Of a DNA stretch of 47,382 nucleotides, positions 16,288 through 24,860 are shown piece by piece. Position 1 is the stretch's first letter; each line of letters starts with the position of its first letter. The stretch comes from Megasphaera sp. Lineage in GTDB: Bacteria > Bacillota > Negativicutes > Veillonellales > Megasphaeraceae. The DNA lies in contig JAKVKI010000018.1 of NCBI GenBank assembly GCA_022486585.1, positions 1 through 47,382 of the forward strand. The letters run 5' to 3'. Made by a program: the position numbers and the translations under genes. The notes under the pieces were generated by a model. It did not search any database and had not been told where the DNA came from. It saw nothing but the letters and a program-made list of their open reading frames with translations.

Positions 16288-16945
16288 GGGCATCCCCTCC
16301 TGACGGGCGGGAGGCAACACAATGGAAAATAGGTTGTCCCTTAGCGCTGAACTTCGCTTCATATTCAGTCATGGCTTCGTTCTCTATGGGACTATGATGC
16401 AGGTCGTACGTCACTTCCGACAAGGGCCAGCGGCATGCTTCAAATTCGCCTAAGGTGAAATCAAAAAGGCCTGCATTGTCCGATTTGAAATAAATTTGTC
16501 CGTTCGCTGTGAGCAGGCGGGCATATCGCTCCAAGAACGACCGATACGTCAGGCGACGCTTGGCATGTCGTTTTTTCGGCCAGGGATCACAGAAATTGAT
16601 GAAGAATCGATCTACTTCGCCGGGAGCAAAAATATCTTCCAGACGAGCTACGTCAAACCGCAGCAAATGAACATTCTTCAAGCCGGCATCGGCACACTTT
16701 TTGCCGGCATAATAAATAACGCCGATTTGTATTTCTATACCAATGAAATTGACCTGTTCATGAAGCTGGGCCATTTGTGAAATAAAATTTCCTTTTCCCG
16801 TACCCAATTCCACCCACAGCGGTGCTTCAGGATGTTCAAAGAGGCTGCGCCATTTCCCTTTATTTTCTTCGCAGCCTTGCAAATGGAGAAAGGAATCGTA
16901 TTCCTTAATCGCGTCGTCAATCCATGGTTTTCTCCGTAAACGCAT
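16271..16945 (-). CDS. trmB: tRNA (guanine-N7-)-methyltransferase
   Basis: A 224-residue enzyme that methylates G46 in the tRNA variable loop using S-adenosylmethionine. The SAM loop is VELGTGKGNF, the family signature is NFCDPWPKKRHAKRRLT, and YFKSDNAGLF and YEAKFSAKGQPI complete the TrmB pattern. The start ATG at 16945 follows TAGGAGGCCGAAC. It is the first gene of an operon with the SEDS gene and uraA. Its leader has an unusual promoter-terminator arrangement. Confidence 0.95.
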   Translation of the reverse strand: MRLRRKPWIDDAIKEYDSFLHLQGCEENKGKWRSLFEHPEAPLWVELGTGKGNFISQMAQLHEQVNFIGIEIQIGVIYYAGKKCADAGLKNVHLLRFDVARLEDIFAPGEVDRFFINFCDPWPKKRHAKRRLTYRSFLERYARLLTANGQIYFKSDNAGLFDFTLGEFEACRWPLSEVTYDLHHSPIENEAMTEYEAKFSAKGQPIFHCVASRPSGGDAHERQD

Positions 16946-16972
16946 GTTCGGCCTCCTATACTATATCACTTG

Positions 16973-17003
16973 AAAAAAAGGCTGATTCTCACGAAATCAG
17001 CCT
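16973..17003 (-). terminator. Intrinsic-terminator hairpin in the trmB leader
   Basis: On the minus strand AGGCTGATT (16995-17003) pairs with AATCAGCCT (16979-16987) around a 7-nt loop and is followed by a run of T. It lies between the trmB promoter and the trmB start and has no gene of its own upstream, so it may act as an attenuator or a 5' stabilising hairpin. Confidence 0.7.
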
Positions 17004-17018
17004 GTTCATGCTCGTATT

Positions 17019-17047
17019 ATTATAGAAAATATGCATAGTAGTGTCAA
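17019..17047 (-). promoter_or_regulatory. Consensus promoter of trmB-ftsW-uraA
   Basis: On the minus strand a perfect TTGACA (17042-17047), a 17-nt spacer and a perfect TATAAT (17019-17024). Predicted transcription starts near 17012, only a few bases before the leader hairpin. Confidence 0.85.
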
Positions 17048-17154
17048 TGGGTTTCCTGGCACAGTCTGTATTTTCAAGATAAACAGCCCTATAAAAATGG
17101 AACCATTTCCCGTATAATACAAATTAATATATATCTTAGAAGGAGTGTACGCTC

Positions 17155-18231
17155 ATGAAAATAGAAAAAATCGATCTCTCTATCTTGTCGATTCCGTTGA
17201 AAACGCCGTTCATTACGGCACTGCGCCGTGTGGATACAGCCAGGGACCTCATCGTAAAAATCACGACAGACGACGGCCATACCGGGTATGGCAGCGCTCC
17301 TGCCACCGTAGTCATCACCGGTGACAGTCATGAATCAGAAGCTGCAGCTATCAACAATATCATCGGTCCTGCCATTATCGGGATGGATATCGATGACCGC
17401 GCAGCTATCTTGTCGCGTATCCAATCGTCTATGGTGCACAACTCGTCAGCAAAAGCTGCCGTCGATATTGCCGTCCACGACCTCTTTGGCCAACGATACG
17501 GACTGCCGCTGTATCGTTTTTTCGGCGGTGCCAGGAAACGCATCGTCTCCGATCTGACCATCAGCATCAATGAACCGGCAGTCATGGTAGCCGATGCCCT
17601 AAAAGCCGTTCGCGCCGGCTATACGAATGTAAAACTAAAGGTCGGCATCGATGCAGCCCTCGATTTGCAGCGCGTCACAGCGATTCGCAAGGCTATAGGC
17701 CCGCATATTTCAATCCGCCTCGACGCCAACCAGGGCTGGACCGTCAAAGAAGCTATCCGCACCATCCATGCCATGGAAGACGCGGATCTGGCCATTGAGC
17801 TCATCGAACAGCCCGTACCGGCGTGGGATATGGAAGGACTGCAACAAGTAACAGACAGCGTCGATACGGATATCATGGCAGATGAATCAGCCTTCAGCCC
17901 CCGCGACGTCTTCCGCCTGCTATCCCTGCGGGCGTGTGACCTCCTTAATATCAAACTCATGAAAGCCGGCGGACTGGGACCGGCCTCACAAATCGCCGCC
18001 ATGGCCGAAGCCTGCGGTATCCGTTGCATGATGGGCTGCATGATTGAGAGTAAAATAGGTATCACAGCGGCTGCCAGCCTGGCTGCCGGCACACCAGCCA
18101 TTACGATCAACGACCTCGATGCGGCCGATCTCATGGCTTCTGACCCGGTCCACGGCGGCATTCACTATGAAAAAAATGAAATCGTCCTGCCTGATGCCCC
18201 CGGTCTTGGCATTACGGCCATCGAAGAGTAA
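17155..18231 (+). CDS. L-Ala-D/L-Glu (dipeptide) epimerase, enolase superfamily
   Basis: A 358-residue enolase-superfamily enzyme. The catalytic pair is Lys160 and Lys162 (VKLKVG) on one side and Lys267 (NIKLMKAGG) on the other. The metal ligands are Asp190 (RLDANQGW), Glu218 (LIEQP) and Asp243 (MADES), which is the muconate-lactonising subgroup layout. The C-terminal SKIGITAAASLA stretch is typical of dipeptide epimerases, which epimerise L-Ala-D-Glu released from peptidoglycan for recycling. The start ATG at 17155 follows AAGGAGTGTACGCTC, with TATAAT at 17113-17118. Related substrates such as other dipeptides cannot be excluded. Confidence 0.85.
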   Translation: MKIEKIDLSILSIPLKTPFITALRRVDTARDLIVKITTDDGHTGYGSAPATVVITGDSHESEAAAINNIIGPAIIGMDIDDRAAILSRIQSSMVHNSSAKAAVDIAVHDLFGQRYGLPLYRFFGGARKRIVSDLTISINEPAVMVADALKAVRAGYTNVKLKVGIDAALDLQRVTAIRKAIGPHISIRLDANQGWTVKEAIRTIHAMEDADLAIELIEQPVPAWDMEGLQQVTDSVDTDIMADESAFSPRDVFRLLSLRACDLLNIKLMKAGGLGPASQIAAMAEACGIRCMMGCMIESKIGITAAASLAAGTPAITINDLDAADLMASDPVHGGIHYEKNEIVLPDAPGLGITAIEE

Positions 18232-18247
18232 CGAAGCCCTTTTATTT

Positions 18248-18290
18248 TGTTGTAAATCCAACAGACTGTTTTCCTTTTTTCTCCTATACT
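18248..18290 (+). promoter_or_regulatory. hcp promoter region with inverted repeat
   Basis: TGTTG (18248-18252) and CAACA (18259-18263) form an inverted repeat with a 6-nt spacer, directly upstream of and touching the -35 position of a -10 TATACT (18285-18290). In other anaerobes hcp is controlled by Crp/Fnr-type regulators such as HcpR. Whether this repeat is such a site is inference. Confidence 0.4.
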
Positions 18291-18328
18291 AACTATATCA
18301 ACAGGATATATTTTAGGAGGTAACTACT

Positions 18329-19888
18329 ATGGAAAAACAGATGTTTTGCTTTCAATGTGAACAAACTGCCGGTGGCACAGGATGTACTGGCTGCGCCGGC
18401 GTCTGTGGTAAATCTGCTGCAGCCGCAACGCTCCAAGATGCACTGACCGGTGCTCTTATCGGTCTGGCCCGTGCTGTCAAAGACCACCCAGAAACGGAAC
18501 ATACGCGCCGTCTTATTTTGGAAGGATTATTTACAACGATTACGAACGTTAATTTCGATACGACGACGATACAAGCGATGATAGATCAGGTCCACGCCGA
18601 AAAAGCGTCTATAGCCTCTGACGAAGACTATGATATCCAACAAATCTGGAACGCTGATGAAGATATCCGTTCCCTTAAATCACTCATTCTCTTCGGTATG
18701 CGCGGTATCGCCGCCTATGCCTATCACGCCCGTATGCTAGGCAGGCACGATGACACAGTCGACGCGTTTTTCCTTAAAGGACTGGCCGCCCTTGGCGAAA
18801 ACTATGGCATGGCCGAACTGCTGCCGTTAGTCATGGAAACAGGACAGGTCAACCTGGCCTGCATGGCCCTCCTCGATGAAGCCAACACGACGACCTATGG
18901 TACGCCCATACCAACGACGGTTCCCTTAACGATTGAAAAGGGGCCCTTCATCGTCGTCACCGGCCATGATTTGAAGGACCTGGAACTACTCCTGCAACAG
19001 ACCGATGGCAAAGGCATCAATATATACACTCATGGTGAAATGCTGCCGGCTCACGCCTATCCTCTCTTGAAACAGCATCCGCAGTTAAAAGGGAATTTCG
19101 GCACAGCCTGGCAGAACCAGCAGAAGGAATTCGACGCCCTTCCGGCTCCGATCCTGTTCACGACGAACTGTCTCATGCCGCCACGCCAGTCCTACAAAGA
19201 CCGCGTATTTACAACAGAAGTCGTATCCTATCCGGGTCTTTGCCATATTGACGATAAAAAAGATTTTACACCTCTCATCGAAATGGCCCTTGCCTTAGGC
19301 GGCTATCACGAGGACCAGCACCGTACCGGCATCAACGGCGGCACGACCGTCATGACCGGCTTCGGTCATGGTACAGTCCTGTCCCTGGCAGATACCGTCG
19401 TCGCTGCCGTCAAATCCGGCGCGGTGAAACACTTCTTCCTCGTCGGCGGTTGTGACGGAGCTCGCCCGGGACGCAACTATTTCACAGAATTCGTCAAACA
19501 GACCCCAGCCGATTCCCTGATCCTGACCCTGGCCTGTGGCAAATTCCGCTTTAACGATCTGAACCTCGGCAGCATCGGTGATTTCCCGCGCATAATGGAT
19601 ATGGGCCAGTGCAACGATGCCTACAGTGCCATCAAGGTGGCCGTTGCCTTGGCTGAGGCCTTTCAGTGCAGTATCAACGACTTGCCGCTGACCCTTGTGT
19701 TGTCCTGGTACGAACAGAAAGCTGTTTGCATCTTATTGACACTGTTATCGTTAGGCCTGAAGAACATCTATCTCGGACCGACACTGCCGGCCTTTCTCTC
19801 ACCGAACGTATTGCAGTATTTAGCAGACCATTTCCAGATTCATCCGACGACGACACCGCAGGCTGATCTGCAAGCCATCCTCGGATAG
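18329..19888 (+). CDS. hcp: Hybrid-cluster protein (hydroxylamine reductase / NO reductase)
   Basis: A 519-residue iron-sulfur protein that carries a cubane cluster and the hybrid Fe-S-O cluster. It acts in nitric oxide and hydroxylamine detoxification and in S-nitrosylation. The N-terminal ligands are Cys7, Cys10, Cys19 and Cys26 (MFCFQCEQTAGGTGC ... GVCGK); the spacing of six between the last two is like the enterobacterial type. Hybrid-cluster ligands appear in NCLMPP, VGGCDGARPGRNYF and LTLACGKFRFN. The start ATG at 18329 follows TTAGGAGGTAACTACT. No hcr reductase is adjacent. It is monocistronic, ending at the 19900-19926 terminator. Confidence 0.95.
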   Translation: MEKQMFCFQCEQTAGGTGCTGCAGVCGKSAAAATLQDALTGALIGLARAVKDHPETEHTRRLILEGLFTTITNVNFDTTTIQAMIDQVHAEKASIASDEDYDIQQIWNADEDIRSLKSLILFGMRGIAAYAYHARMLGRHDDTVDAFFLKGLAALGENYGMAELLPLVMETGQVNLACMALLDEANTTTYGTPIPTTVPLTIEKGPFIVVTGHDLKDLELLLQQTDGKGINIYTHGEMLPAHAYPLLKQHPQLKGNFGTAWQNQQKEFDALPAPILFTTNCLMPPRQSYKDRVFTTEVVSYPGLCHIDDKKDFTPLIEMALALGGYHEDQHRTGINGGTTVMTGFGHGTVLSLADTVVAAVKSGAVKHFFLVGGCDGARPGRNYFTEFVKQTPADSLILTLACGKFRFNDLNLGSIGDFPRIMDMGQCNDAYSAIKVAVALAEAFQCSINDLPLTLVLSWYEQKAVCILLTLLSLGLKNIYLGPTLPAFLSPNVLQYLADHFQIHPTTTPQADLQAILG

Positions 19889-19899
19889 TACCCTATCAA

Positions 19900-19926
19900 A
19901 AAAGCACGCCAGCCGGCGTGCTTTTT
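19900..19926. terminator. Bidirectional terminator between hcp and the aminotransferase gene
   Basis: AAAAGCACGCC pairs with GGCGTGCTTTT around AGCC. T and A runs on both flanks serve the converging genes. Confidence 0.85.
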
Positions 19927-19949
19927 ATGTCTGTATTCTACTTGTACCA

Positions 19950-21191
19950 TTATGGACAAGCTGTAATGGCTTTTTTCACTTTAGCTGCTAACCCCAGCAT
20001 TTTCTGTTCCGGTATGGAACAGACGCCGAGGCGGATACCAAGAGCAATGGGGGCTGCAAATACAAGGTCCTCGTTCAGTGCCTGGCTCACTTTTTTCGGT
20101 GCTGCTGTCGGAATGGAAACAAAGAATCCCGCATGGTACGGTACAATGTGGAGCTGACAGGCTTCTGCTTCTGTTGTAAATATGGCAGCCCGGCGGCATA
20201 GTACCTCGTAAAAGGCCTTTCGTTCCGCATCGATTCGTTTCATGAGCGAAGCATCACTACGGATCGTCGTGAGCAGCGTCATGGCGGCGCGATTGACATT
20301 AGACCAGGTAGTCCGTGCCGAATAACGGCCTAATTCGTCGAATTCATCAATGACGGCCTGACTGGACGACAACCCTACAAGTGCACCGGCACGCTGTCCA
20401 TACAACGTATAGCCTTTGGACATGCTGAATGCAAACATCGTAAAAATATGCTCCGGCAGATTACTAAATTGTTTCATAAACGTCCGCACTTCATTTTTCT
20501 CACCGGCATAGGCAATATATGCAATATCAATAAGCAGCGAAATCCGTTTGCCCTCCCGTTCATGGAAACGGCATACTTGCAGGACTTGATCCCATTCCTG
20601 ATACGACAAGGCAAAGCCCGTCGGGTTATTCGCCGGCGAATTCAAGATAATGAGGAGCGAATCCTGACTGCGCAGCAGTGAAGATACAGCAGATGAAAAG
20701 GATTCGATATTGAAATCCCGTTCGCTGTCAAAGAGGGCAAAGGGCTGCACGCGGCGGCCGATTTCCCGGCACAGGGAATCGTAATTTCCCCAGCGCCAGT
20801 CCGACACCAGCACCGCATCCCCTGCTTCAGAATAGTTAGCCACGGCAATATGGATCGCACCGGTACCACCGGCTGTAGCAACGGCTCCTGTATAGCCATC
20901 TGGCTGCTGGTCTTCAAAGGTTTCTTCAATGACAGCTTTACGATAATCAGGAAGGCCGATAGGCGGTGCATAGGCGATGAAATCACGCATTGGAAGTTGT
21001 CTGTATATGTCTTCAACGACAGGCAGACAGGCAATTTGTTCATCATCACCGGCATAACAGCCGACTGTGCCGTTGATGACACGGTCGGCACCGTAGGTTT
21101 TTATCGCTGCTTGGGCCGCCGCCCCGGCTTCAAACAGTGTGTCATTGAGTTTTTTTCCTTCGCGGCTCGCCGCCGCCATGATCATGGTCAT
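19950..21191 (-). CDS. Class I/II pyridoxal-phosphate aminotransferase
   Basis: A 413-residue fold-type I aminotransferase. Landmarks are GCYAGDDE, YAPPIGLPDYRKAV, the cofactor-ring contact SDWRWGNYD, LNSPANNPTGFAL, and SMSKGYTLYGQRAG, whose Lys forms the Schiff base and whose Arg binds phosphate. It is of the aspartate/aromatic type, not the class III type seen at 36522. I start at the ATG at 21191, about 10 nt after GGGAGG; an ATG at 21209 has only AGGAA 3 nt away. The amino donor is unknown. It stands alone, converging on hcp. Confidence 0.88.
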   Translation of the reverse strand: MTMIMAAASREGKKLNDTLFEAGAAAQAAIKTYGADRVINGTVGCYAGDDEQIACLPVVEDIYRQLPMRDFIAYAPPIGLPDYRKAVIEETFEDQQPDGYTGAVATAGGTGAIHIAVANYSEAGDAVLVSDWRWGNYDSLCREIGRRVQPFALFDSERDFNIESFSSAVSSLLRSQDSLLIILNSPANNPTGFALSYQEWDQVLQVCRFHEREGKRISLLIDIAYIAYAGEKNEVRTFMKQFSNLPEHIFTMFAFSMSKGYTLYGQRAGALVGLSSSQAVIDEFDELGRYSARTTWSNVNRAAMTLLTTIRSDASLMKRIDAERKAFYEVLCRRAAIFTTEAEACQLHIVPYHAGFFVSIPTAAPKKVSQALNEDLVFAAPIALGIRLGVCSIPEQKMLGLAAKVKKAITACP

Positions 21192-21327
21192 AAATATCGT
21201 GCCTCCCATATTTCCTGCAGGTTTAGTATTGAAAATGAACTGATACGTTTATATTATACGATATTTCTGCAATAGTACAGAAAAAAATACTGTATTCATG
21301 ATTTGCACGACGATCCGTTCCCATCTA

Positions 21328-21358
21328 TTGCCTATCAGGTACCCATCCATGGTATAAT
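21328..21358 (+). promoter_or_regulatory. Possible promoter of the MBL-fold gene
   Basis: TATAAT (21353-21358) lies 33 nt before the start, with a weak TTGCCT -35 (21328-21333) at a rather long spacing of 19. Confidence 0.4.
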
Positions 21359-21391
21359 GGAGAAAATATACTATGAAGGGAGACTTTATAC

Positions 21392-22228
21392 ATGAAATTA
21401 TCTATTCTCATCGACAATAATACGATCAGCGGCTCGTGCTTCGGTGGTGAAGCCGGTTTTTCCTGCTGGATCGAAATAGACGGTAAAAAGATTCTTATGG
21501 ATATGGGACGCACAGACATGTTCCTTAAAAACGCTGCCCGTTTGGGCATCGACTGCCTGGATGCTGACTATATCATTCTATCTCATGGCCATTACGACCA
21601 TACGTGGGGTCTTCACCACCTCGTACAAGCTCACATCGAAGCGACGTATGAAAAGCGGCCATGCCGCCAGTCTCAGGTCATTGCCCACGTAGACGCGTTT
21701 CTCCCCAAAGAAGCCGGCCACAAGAACATCGGCATGCTCATGAGCCGTGAAACCTTACAGGAGACCTTCCCCGTAACGGTCACACGCGATCCTATGTGGC
21801 TGACAAAGCAGCTCGTATTCCTCGCCGAAGTCGAACGCAGCAACGACTTTGAAGCCGTCAAATCACTGGGCCACACGCGCCGTTACGATACGTGGGAAGA
21901 CGACTATCTCTATGACGATTCTGCACTGGTCTACACCTCGCCGAAAGGTCTGGTCATTATTACGGCGTGTGCTCATGCGGGCATTTGCAACACGATCGCC
22001 TATGCCCGGAAGGTCTGCCACGAAGACCGGGTCCATGCCATTATCGGTGGTTTCCATTTACTGCGGGACGATCCGGCTGTCATGGAAAAAACACTGGCCT
22101 ATATGACCGCCTGCCAGCCTGATCTGGTCTATCCCTGCCACTGCGTAAGCCTGGAAAACAAAGTTAAATTAGCCGCAGCGCTGCCAGTCAAAGAACTGGG
22201 CGCCGGCACGGTCTTATCTTTTGAATAA
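21392..22228 (+). CDS. MBL-fold metallohydrolase
   Basis: A 278-residue metallo-beta-lactamase-fold protein. The metal motif SHGHYDH (residues 64-70) is followed by ACAHAGICN and GGFHLL, the pattern of the subgroup annotated as 7,8-dihydropterin-6-methyl-4-(beta-D-ribofuranosyl)-aminobenzene-5'-phosphate synthase-like. The assignment of that reaction to bacterial homologues is weak, so I call only the fold. The start ATG at 21392 follows AAGGGAGACTTTATAC. It is a single gene. Confidence 0.85.
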   Translation: MKLSILIDNNTISGSCFGGEAGFSCWIEIDGKKILMDMGRTDMFLKNAARLGIDCLDADYIILSHGHYDHTWGLHHLVQAHIEATYEKRPCRQSQVIAHVDAFLPKEAGHKNIGMLMSRETLQETFPVTVTRDPMWLTKQLVFLAEVERSNDFEAVKSLGHTRRYDTWEDDYLYDDSALVYTSPKGLVIITACAHAGICNTIAYARKVCHEDRVHAIIGGFHLLRDDPAVMEKTLAYMTACQPDLVYPCHCVSLENKVKLAAALPVKELGAGTVLSFE

Positions 22229-22256
22229 AACCTACGTTGTCTCAGGACACCGTAGG
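22227..22256 (-). terminator. Terminator of mgtC
   Basis: On the minus strand CCTACG and CGTAGG arms (22231-22236, 22251-22256), extended across one mismatch, are followed by TTTTATT. It overlaps the mgtC stop. Confidence 0.55.
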
Positions 22257-22967
22257 CTGGTCGTCCTTCACGACGACAGGTTCTTTCATTTCGGCCATAC
22301 GCACACCCCGCAGGGCTAGCAAATGGGTCAATATATCGGTATCGCTCAGATAATGAGGCGACGAAACGGTCATGTACAATTCCGCTTCGTCGCTCTCTTC
22401 ATCAGATAAGGATTCAAAGGAATCCATCCGCAGGTGGTGCCGGCTTAACAGCTCATTAAGGCGCCGTGACTGGCCTACGGTGTTCTTCATGAACAGATGG
22501 ACCGTGTACTGTTTGCGGTAGTGATTCTGCATAAAGGCATCGAGACGCACGAAGACCCGCAGGACGATGAAAATCATGACCGTCGCCGCTACGGCTATCC
22601 ACATATACCCGGCCCCGACGACCAGCCCGATGGCAGCGACGGCCCATAAGCTGGCTGCCGTCGTCAGTCCTTGGACATTGCGTTCCTTCTGATTGGCCAG
22701 AATAGTACCGGCACCGAGGAAACCTACACCCGATACGACCTGTGCTGCAATCCGTTCCGGATCGGAATTGGCATAGCCATACATAAAATAATAATCCATA
22801 GCAATATTAATGGATATAATCATGCACAGGCAGGCACCGACACAGACCAAGGTATGCGTGCGCAGACCGGCAGCTTTACTTTGAGCCTGCCGTTCATAGC
22901 CGATGACACCGCCCAGGATAAGGGCGATGCAAAGGCGGATAATGCTATCTGTCGTGCTAATCATCAT
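22242..22967 (-). CDS. MgtC/SapB-family membrane protein
   Basis: A 241-residue protein. Four to five hydrophobic helices form the MgtC domain: RLCIALILGGVIGYERQ, GLRTHTLVCVGACLCMI, AAQVVSGVGFLGAGTIL and GLTTAASLWAVAAIGL. A C-terminal cytoplasmic ACT-like domain (residues about 160-240) follows. In pathogens MgtC modulates ATP synthase and phosphate uptake; in other bacteria its role is often magnesium- or phosphate-related. The start is ATG at 22967 (or 22964), because the farther TTG at 22985 overlaps the only purine-rich ribosome-like stretch. It is divergent from the acyltransferase-like gene. Confidence 0.88.
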   Translation of the reverse strand: MMISTTDSIIRLCIALILGGVIGYERQAQSKAAGLRTHTLVCVGACLCMIISINIAMDYYFMYGYANSDPERIAAQVVSGVGFLGAGTILANQKERNVQGLTTAASLWAVAAIGLVVGAGYMWIAVAATVMIFIVLRVFVRLDAFMQNHYRKQYTVHLFMKNTVGQSRRLNELLSRHHLRMDSFESLSDEESDEAELYMTVSSPHYLSDTDILTHLLALRGVRMAEMKEPVVVKDDQPTVS

Positions 22968-23002
22968 ACGAACCACTTCTTTCAAAATTATTTTGTCATC
23001 GT

Positions 23003-23031
23003 TTAACTATCGTTTATAACTGTATTATAAT
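23003..23031 (+). promoter_or_regulatory. Promoter of the acyltransferase-like gene
   Basis: TTAACT (23003-23008) and TATAAT (23026-23031) with a 17-nt spacer, 40 nt before the start. Confidence 0.5.
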
Positions 23032-23070
23032 ATAGTAGTTGCCAAATAGGTAGCGCAAGGAGGCAATTCA

Positions 23071-24171
23071 ATGAAACGTCTTTGGTTTTTAGATAATTTG
23101 CGAACGTTCGCTGTACTGCTCGGTCTCTTATGCATATGGGCCGGCGCCTATACGGTCTTCCCGTCTCAGCTATATATCCGGACGACAGGGCACTGGGTCG
23201 GCTTTGATGTATTCTACGAAGGTGCTGTCGCCATTTCTCTGGCGGCCTTATTCTTCATTAGCGGTTATTTAGGTGCATCGGACCTGCGTATTCACGTCAT
23301 TAAGCCATTTTTCCAGAAAAAATGGCAGCGCCTTGGCTGGCCCTGGCTGTTCGGCGTCCTGTTCCTGGCACCGGAGCTGGCATTTCTGTCATACACCAGC
23401 CACGGCGGTACAGGCAGTTTTTTGGATTTCTATGGACAGCATTATTGGAGCGATGCCTTTACGCAAGGCCCGTTTTGGTTCCTCGGCGTATTATTGTTTC
23501 TGTTCCTCTGCCTCATAGGTGCCAAGAAATGGCGGCATCACATTCTGCAGCGCTGTGCCGCGTCCGGTATGACGGCACCGCTGGTCCTGTTCATCCTGGT
23601 CCTGCAAGCCCTGCTGGTCAGTGAATGCCTATCGTACAGTGGCATGACTTGGTTCAACAGTCTCTATATTCTTACCTTCCAGCCCAGCCGGATGGTCACG
23701 TGCCTGTTGTATTTTCTCCTGGGTATATATGCCCTGAAGCATCGCTGGTTCACGGCGAACGGCTATATGCCTTCAACCCGCTGGATTGCCGCCTTGGTCA
23801 TCATCGTCCCCCTCTATGCCGTTATGGCTCCGTACATTTCTATTATCGGCTTTTTCACGGCCGGCTTCCAGCCGCTCCATACGTTAGTATTCCTGGCGTC
23901 GTTTCTGTCTCTGCCGGGACTATTGGGCAGTATGGCCGTGTTAAACAAGCTGCCCCATCCGGATAGTCCCACTGCCGTACTACTATCCAATCTGTCGTAT
24001 CCGTTTTATTTTCTCGGCCCGCTGCTCATCGAAAATACGGCCTATTTTCTCCAGCCGCTGGCCATCAGTGAAGGACTAAAAGTCCTGGTTACGGCCCTCC
24101 TCGTGATTATCTACGGTTACATGCTCTGCAAATACGCGTTGTGGCATATGCCCTGTTTCAAAAAGCATTGA
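23071..24171 (+). CDS. Acyltransferase-3-like membrane protein lacking the usual His
   Basis: A 366-residue protein with about ten helices. It fits the acyltransferase-3 fold, which O-acylates sugars and lipids at the outer surface: LDNLRTFAVLL at residues 7-17, FFISGYL in the third helix, and GPFWFLGVLLFLF later. In the family, an Arg and a His eleven residues after it on the first helix are catalytic. Here the Arg is present (LRTF), but the His position is Ile (LLCIWAG). It may therefore be a non-acetylating relative or use another residue. The start ATG at 23071 follows CAAGGAGGCAATTCA. Confidence 0.72.
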   Translation: MKRLWFLDNLRTFAVLLGLLCIWAGAYTVFPSQLYIRTTGHWVGFDVFYEGAVAISLAALFFISGYLGASDLRIHVIKPFFQKKWQRLGWPWLFGVLFLAPELAFLSYTSHGGTGSFLDFYGQHYWSDAFTQGPFWFLGVLLFLFLCLIGAKKWRHHILQRCAASGMTAPLVLFILVLQALLVSECLSYSGMTWFNSLYILTFQPSRMVTCLLYFLLGIYALKHRWFTANGYMPSTRWIAALVIIVPLYAVMAPYISIIGFFTAGFQPLHTLVFLASFLSLPGLLGSMAVLNKLPHPDSPTAVLLSNLSYPFYFLGPLLIENTAYFLQPLAISEGLKVLVTALLVIIYGYMLCKYALWHMPCFKKH

Positions 24172-24178
24172 TCTTGTC

Positions 24179-24207
24179 TTCACACAGCGTACGGTGTGTG
24201 ATATGAT
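24179..24207 (+). promoter_or_regulatory. Promoter of the dedA operon with an inverted repeat in the spacer
   Basis: TTCACA (24179-24184), a 17-nt spacer and TATGAT (24202-24207), each one base from consensus. TCACAC (24180-24185) and GTGTGA (24196-24201) form an inverted repeat centred in the spacer, a position where a repressor could block transcription. Confidence 0.5.
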
Positions 24208-24263
24208 AGGTCATAAGCTTTGGCTCATATTACTGAATTTTACAATGAAGAAGGAGTAGTTGA

Positions 24264-24860
24264 ATGGACACATTATTACAGCTTATGGAATCTTACGGAT
24301 ATGCCGCTATGTTTTTGGCTATGATCGCCGAAAATGCGAATATCCCCATTCCCAGTGAAGTCGTCCTTGGTTTTGCCGGATTTTTGATTTCCCAGAATAT
24401 CTTTGATTTTTGGACTACCTTCGCCGTTGCCTGCGCCGCCGGTGTCATCGGCTCCATCCTCAGTTACTGGCTCGGCTCCTACGGCGGCCGGCCGATCCTG
24501 TTGAAATACGGAAAATACATTTTCTTTAATGAACGCAAATTCAATATGGCTGAAAGGCTATTCAATAAGTATGGCGGCATTGCCGTCGTCATCGGACGCT
24601 GCCTGCCAGGCGTGCGGACCTTTATTTCCTTTCCAGCCGGTGTCGCCCGCTATCCCATGGGACGTTTCATCGTCTTTACGATTATCGGCACCATTCCCTG
24701 GACCCTGCTCTTAGTGTGGGCCGGTTCTATCCTCGGCAGTCATTGGCGCGATCTCATTGCCTACAACCATTACTTCATCGCCGCTGTAGTCATCGTCGCT
24801 GCCATTGCCGCCGCCTTGTTCCTCTGGAGACGGTGCCGCAGCCGGAAACGCGCATCATGA
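24264..24860 (+). CDS. DedA-family membrane protein
   Basis: A 198-residue polytopic protein of the DedA/VTT family. Landmarks are AENANIPIPSEVVLGFAG, SYWLGSYGGRP and GRCLPGVRTFISFPAGVARYPM, the last holding the conserved Arg residues. Members of the family return undecaprenyl phosphate or phospholipids across the cytoplasmic membrane, and several are needed for polymyxin resistance. The start ATG at 24264 follows GAAGGAGTAGTTGA. The next gene, a GT39 enzyme that would use an undecaprenyl-linked sugar donor, overlaps it by ATGA, so a shared role in undecaprenyl carrier supply is plausible. Confidence 0.9.
   Translation: MDTLLQLMESYGYAAMFLAMIAENANIPIPSEVVLGFAGFLISQNIFDFWTTFAVACAAGVIGSILSYWLGSYGGRPILLKYGKYIFFNERKFNMAERLFNKYGGIAVVIGRCLPGVRTFISFPAGVARYPMGRFIVFTIIGTIPWTLLLVWAGSILGSHWRDLIAYNHYFIAAVVIVAAIAAALFLWRRCRSRKRAS

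Noticed and set aside
24180-24201. Crp-type binding site
   Set aside because: The repeat reads TCACAC...GTGTGA, the reverse of the TGTGA...TCACA order; it is kept only as an unassigned repeat.
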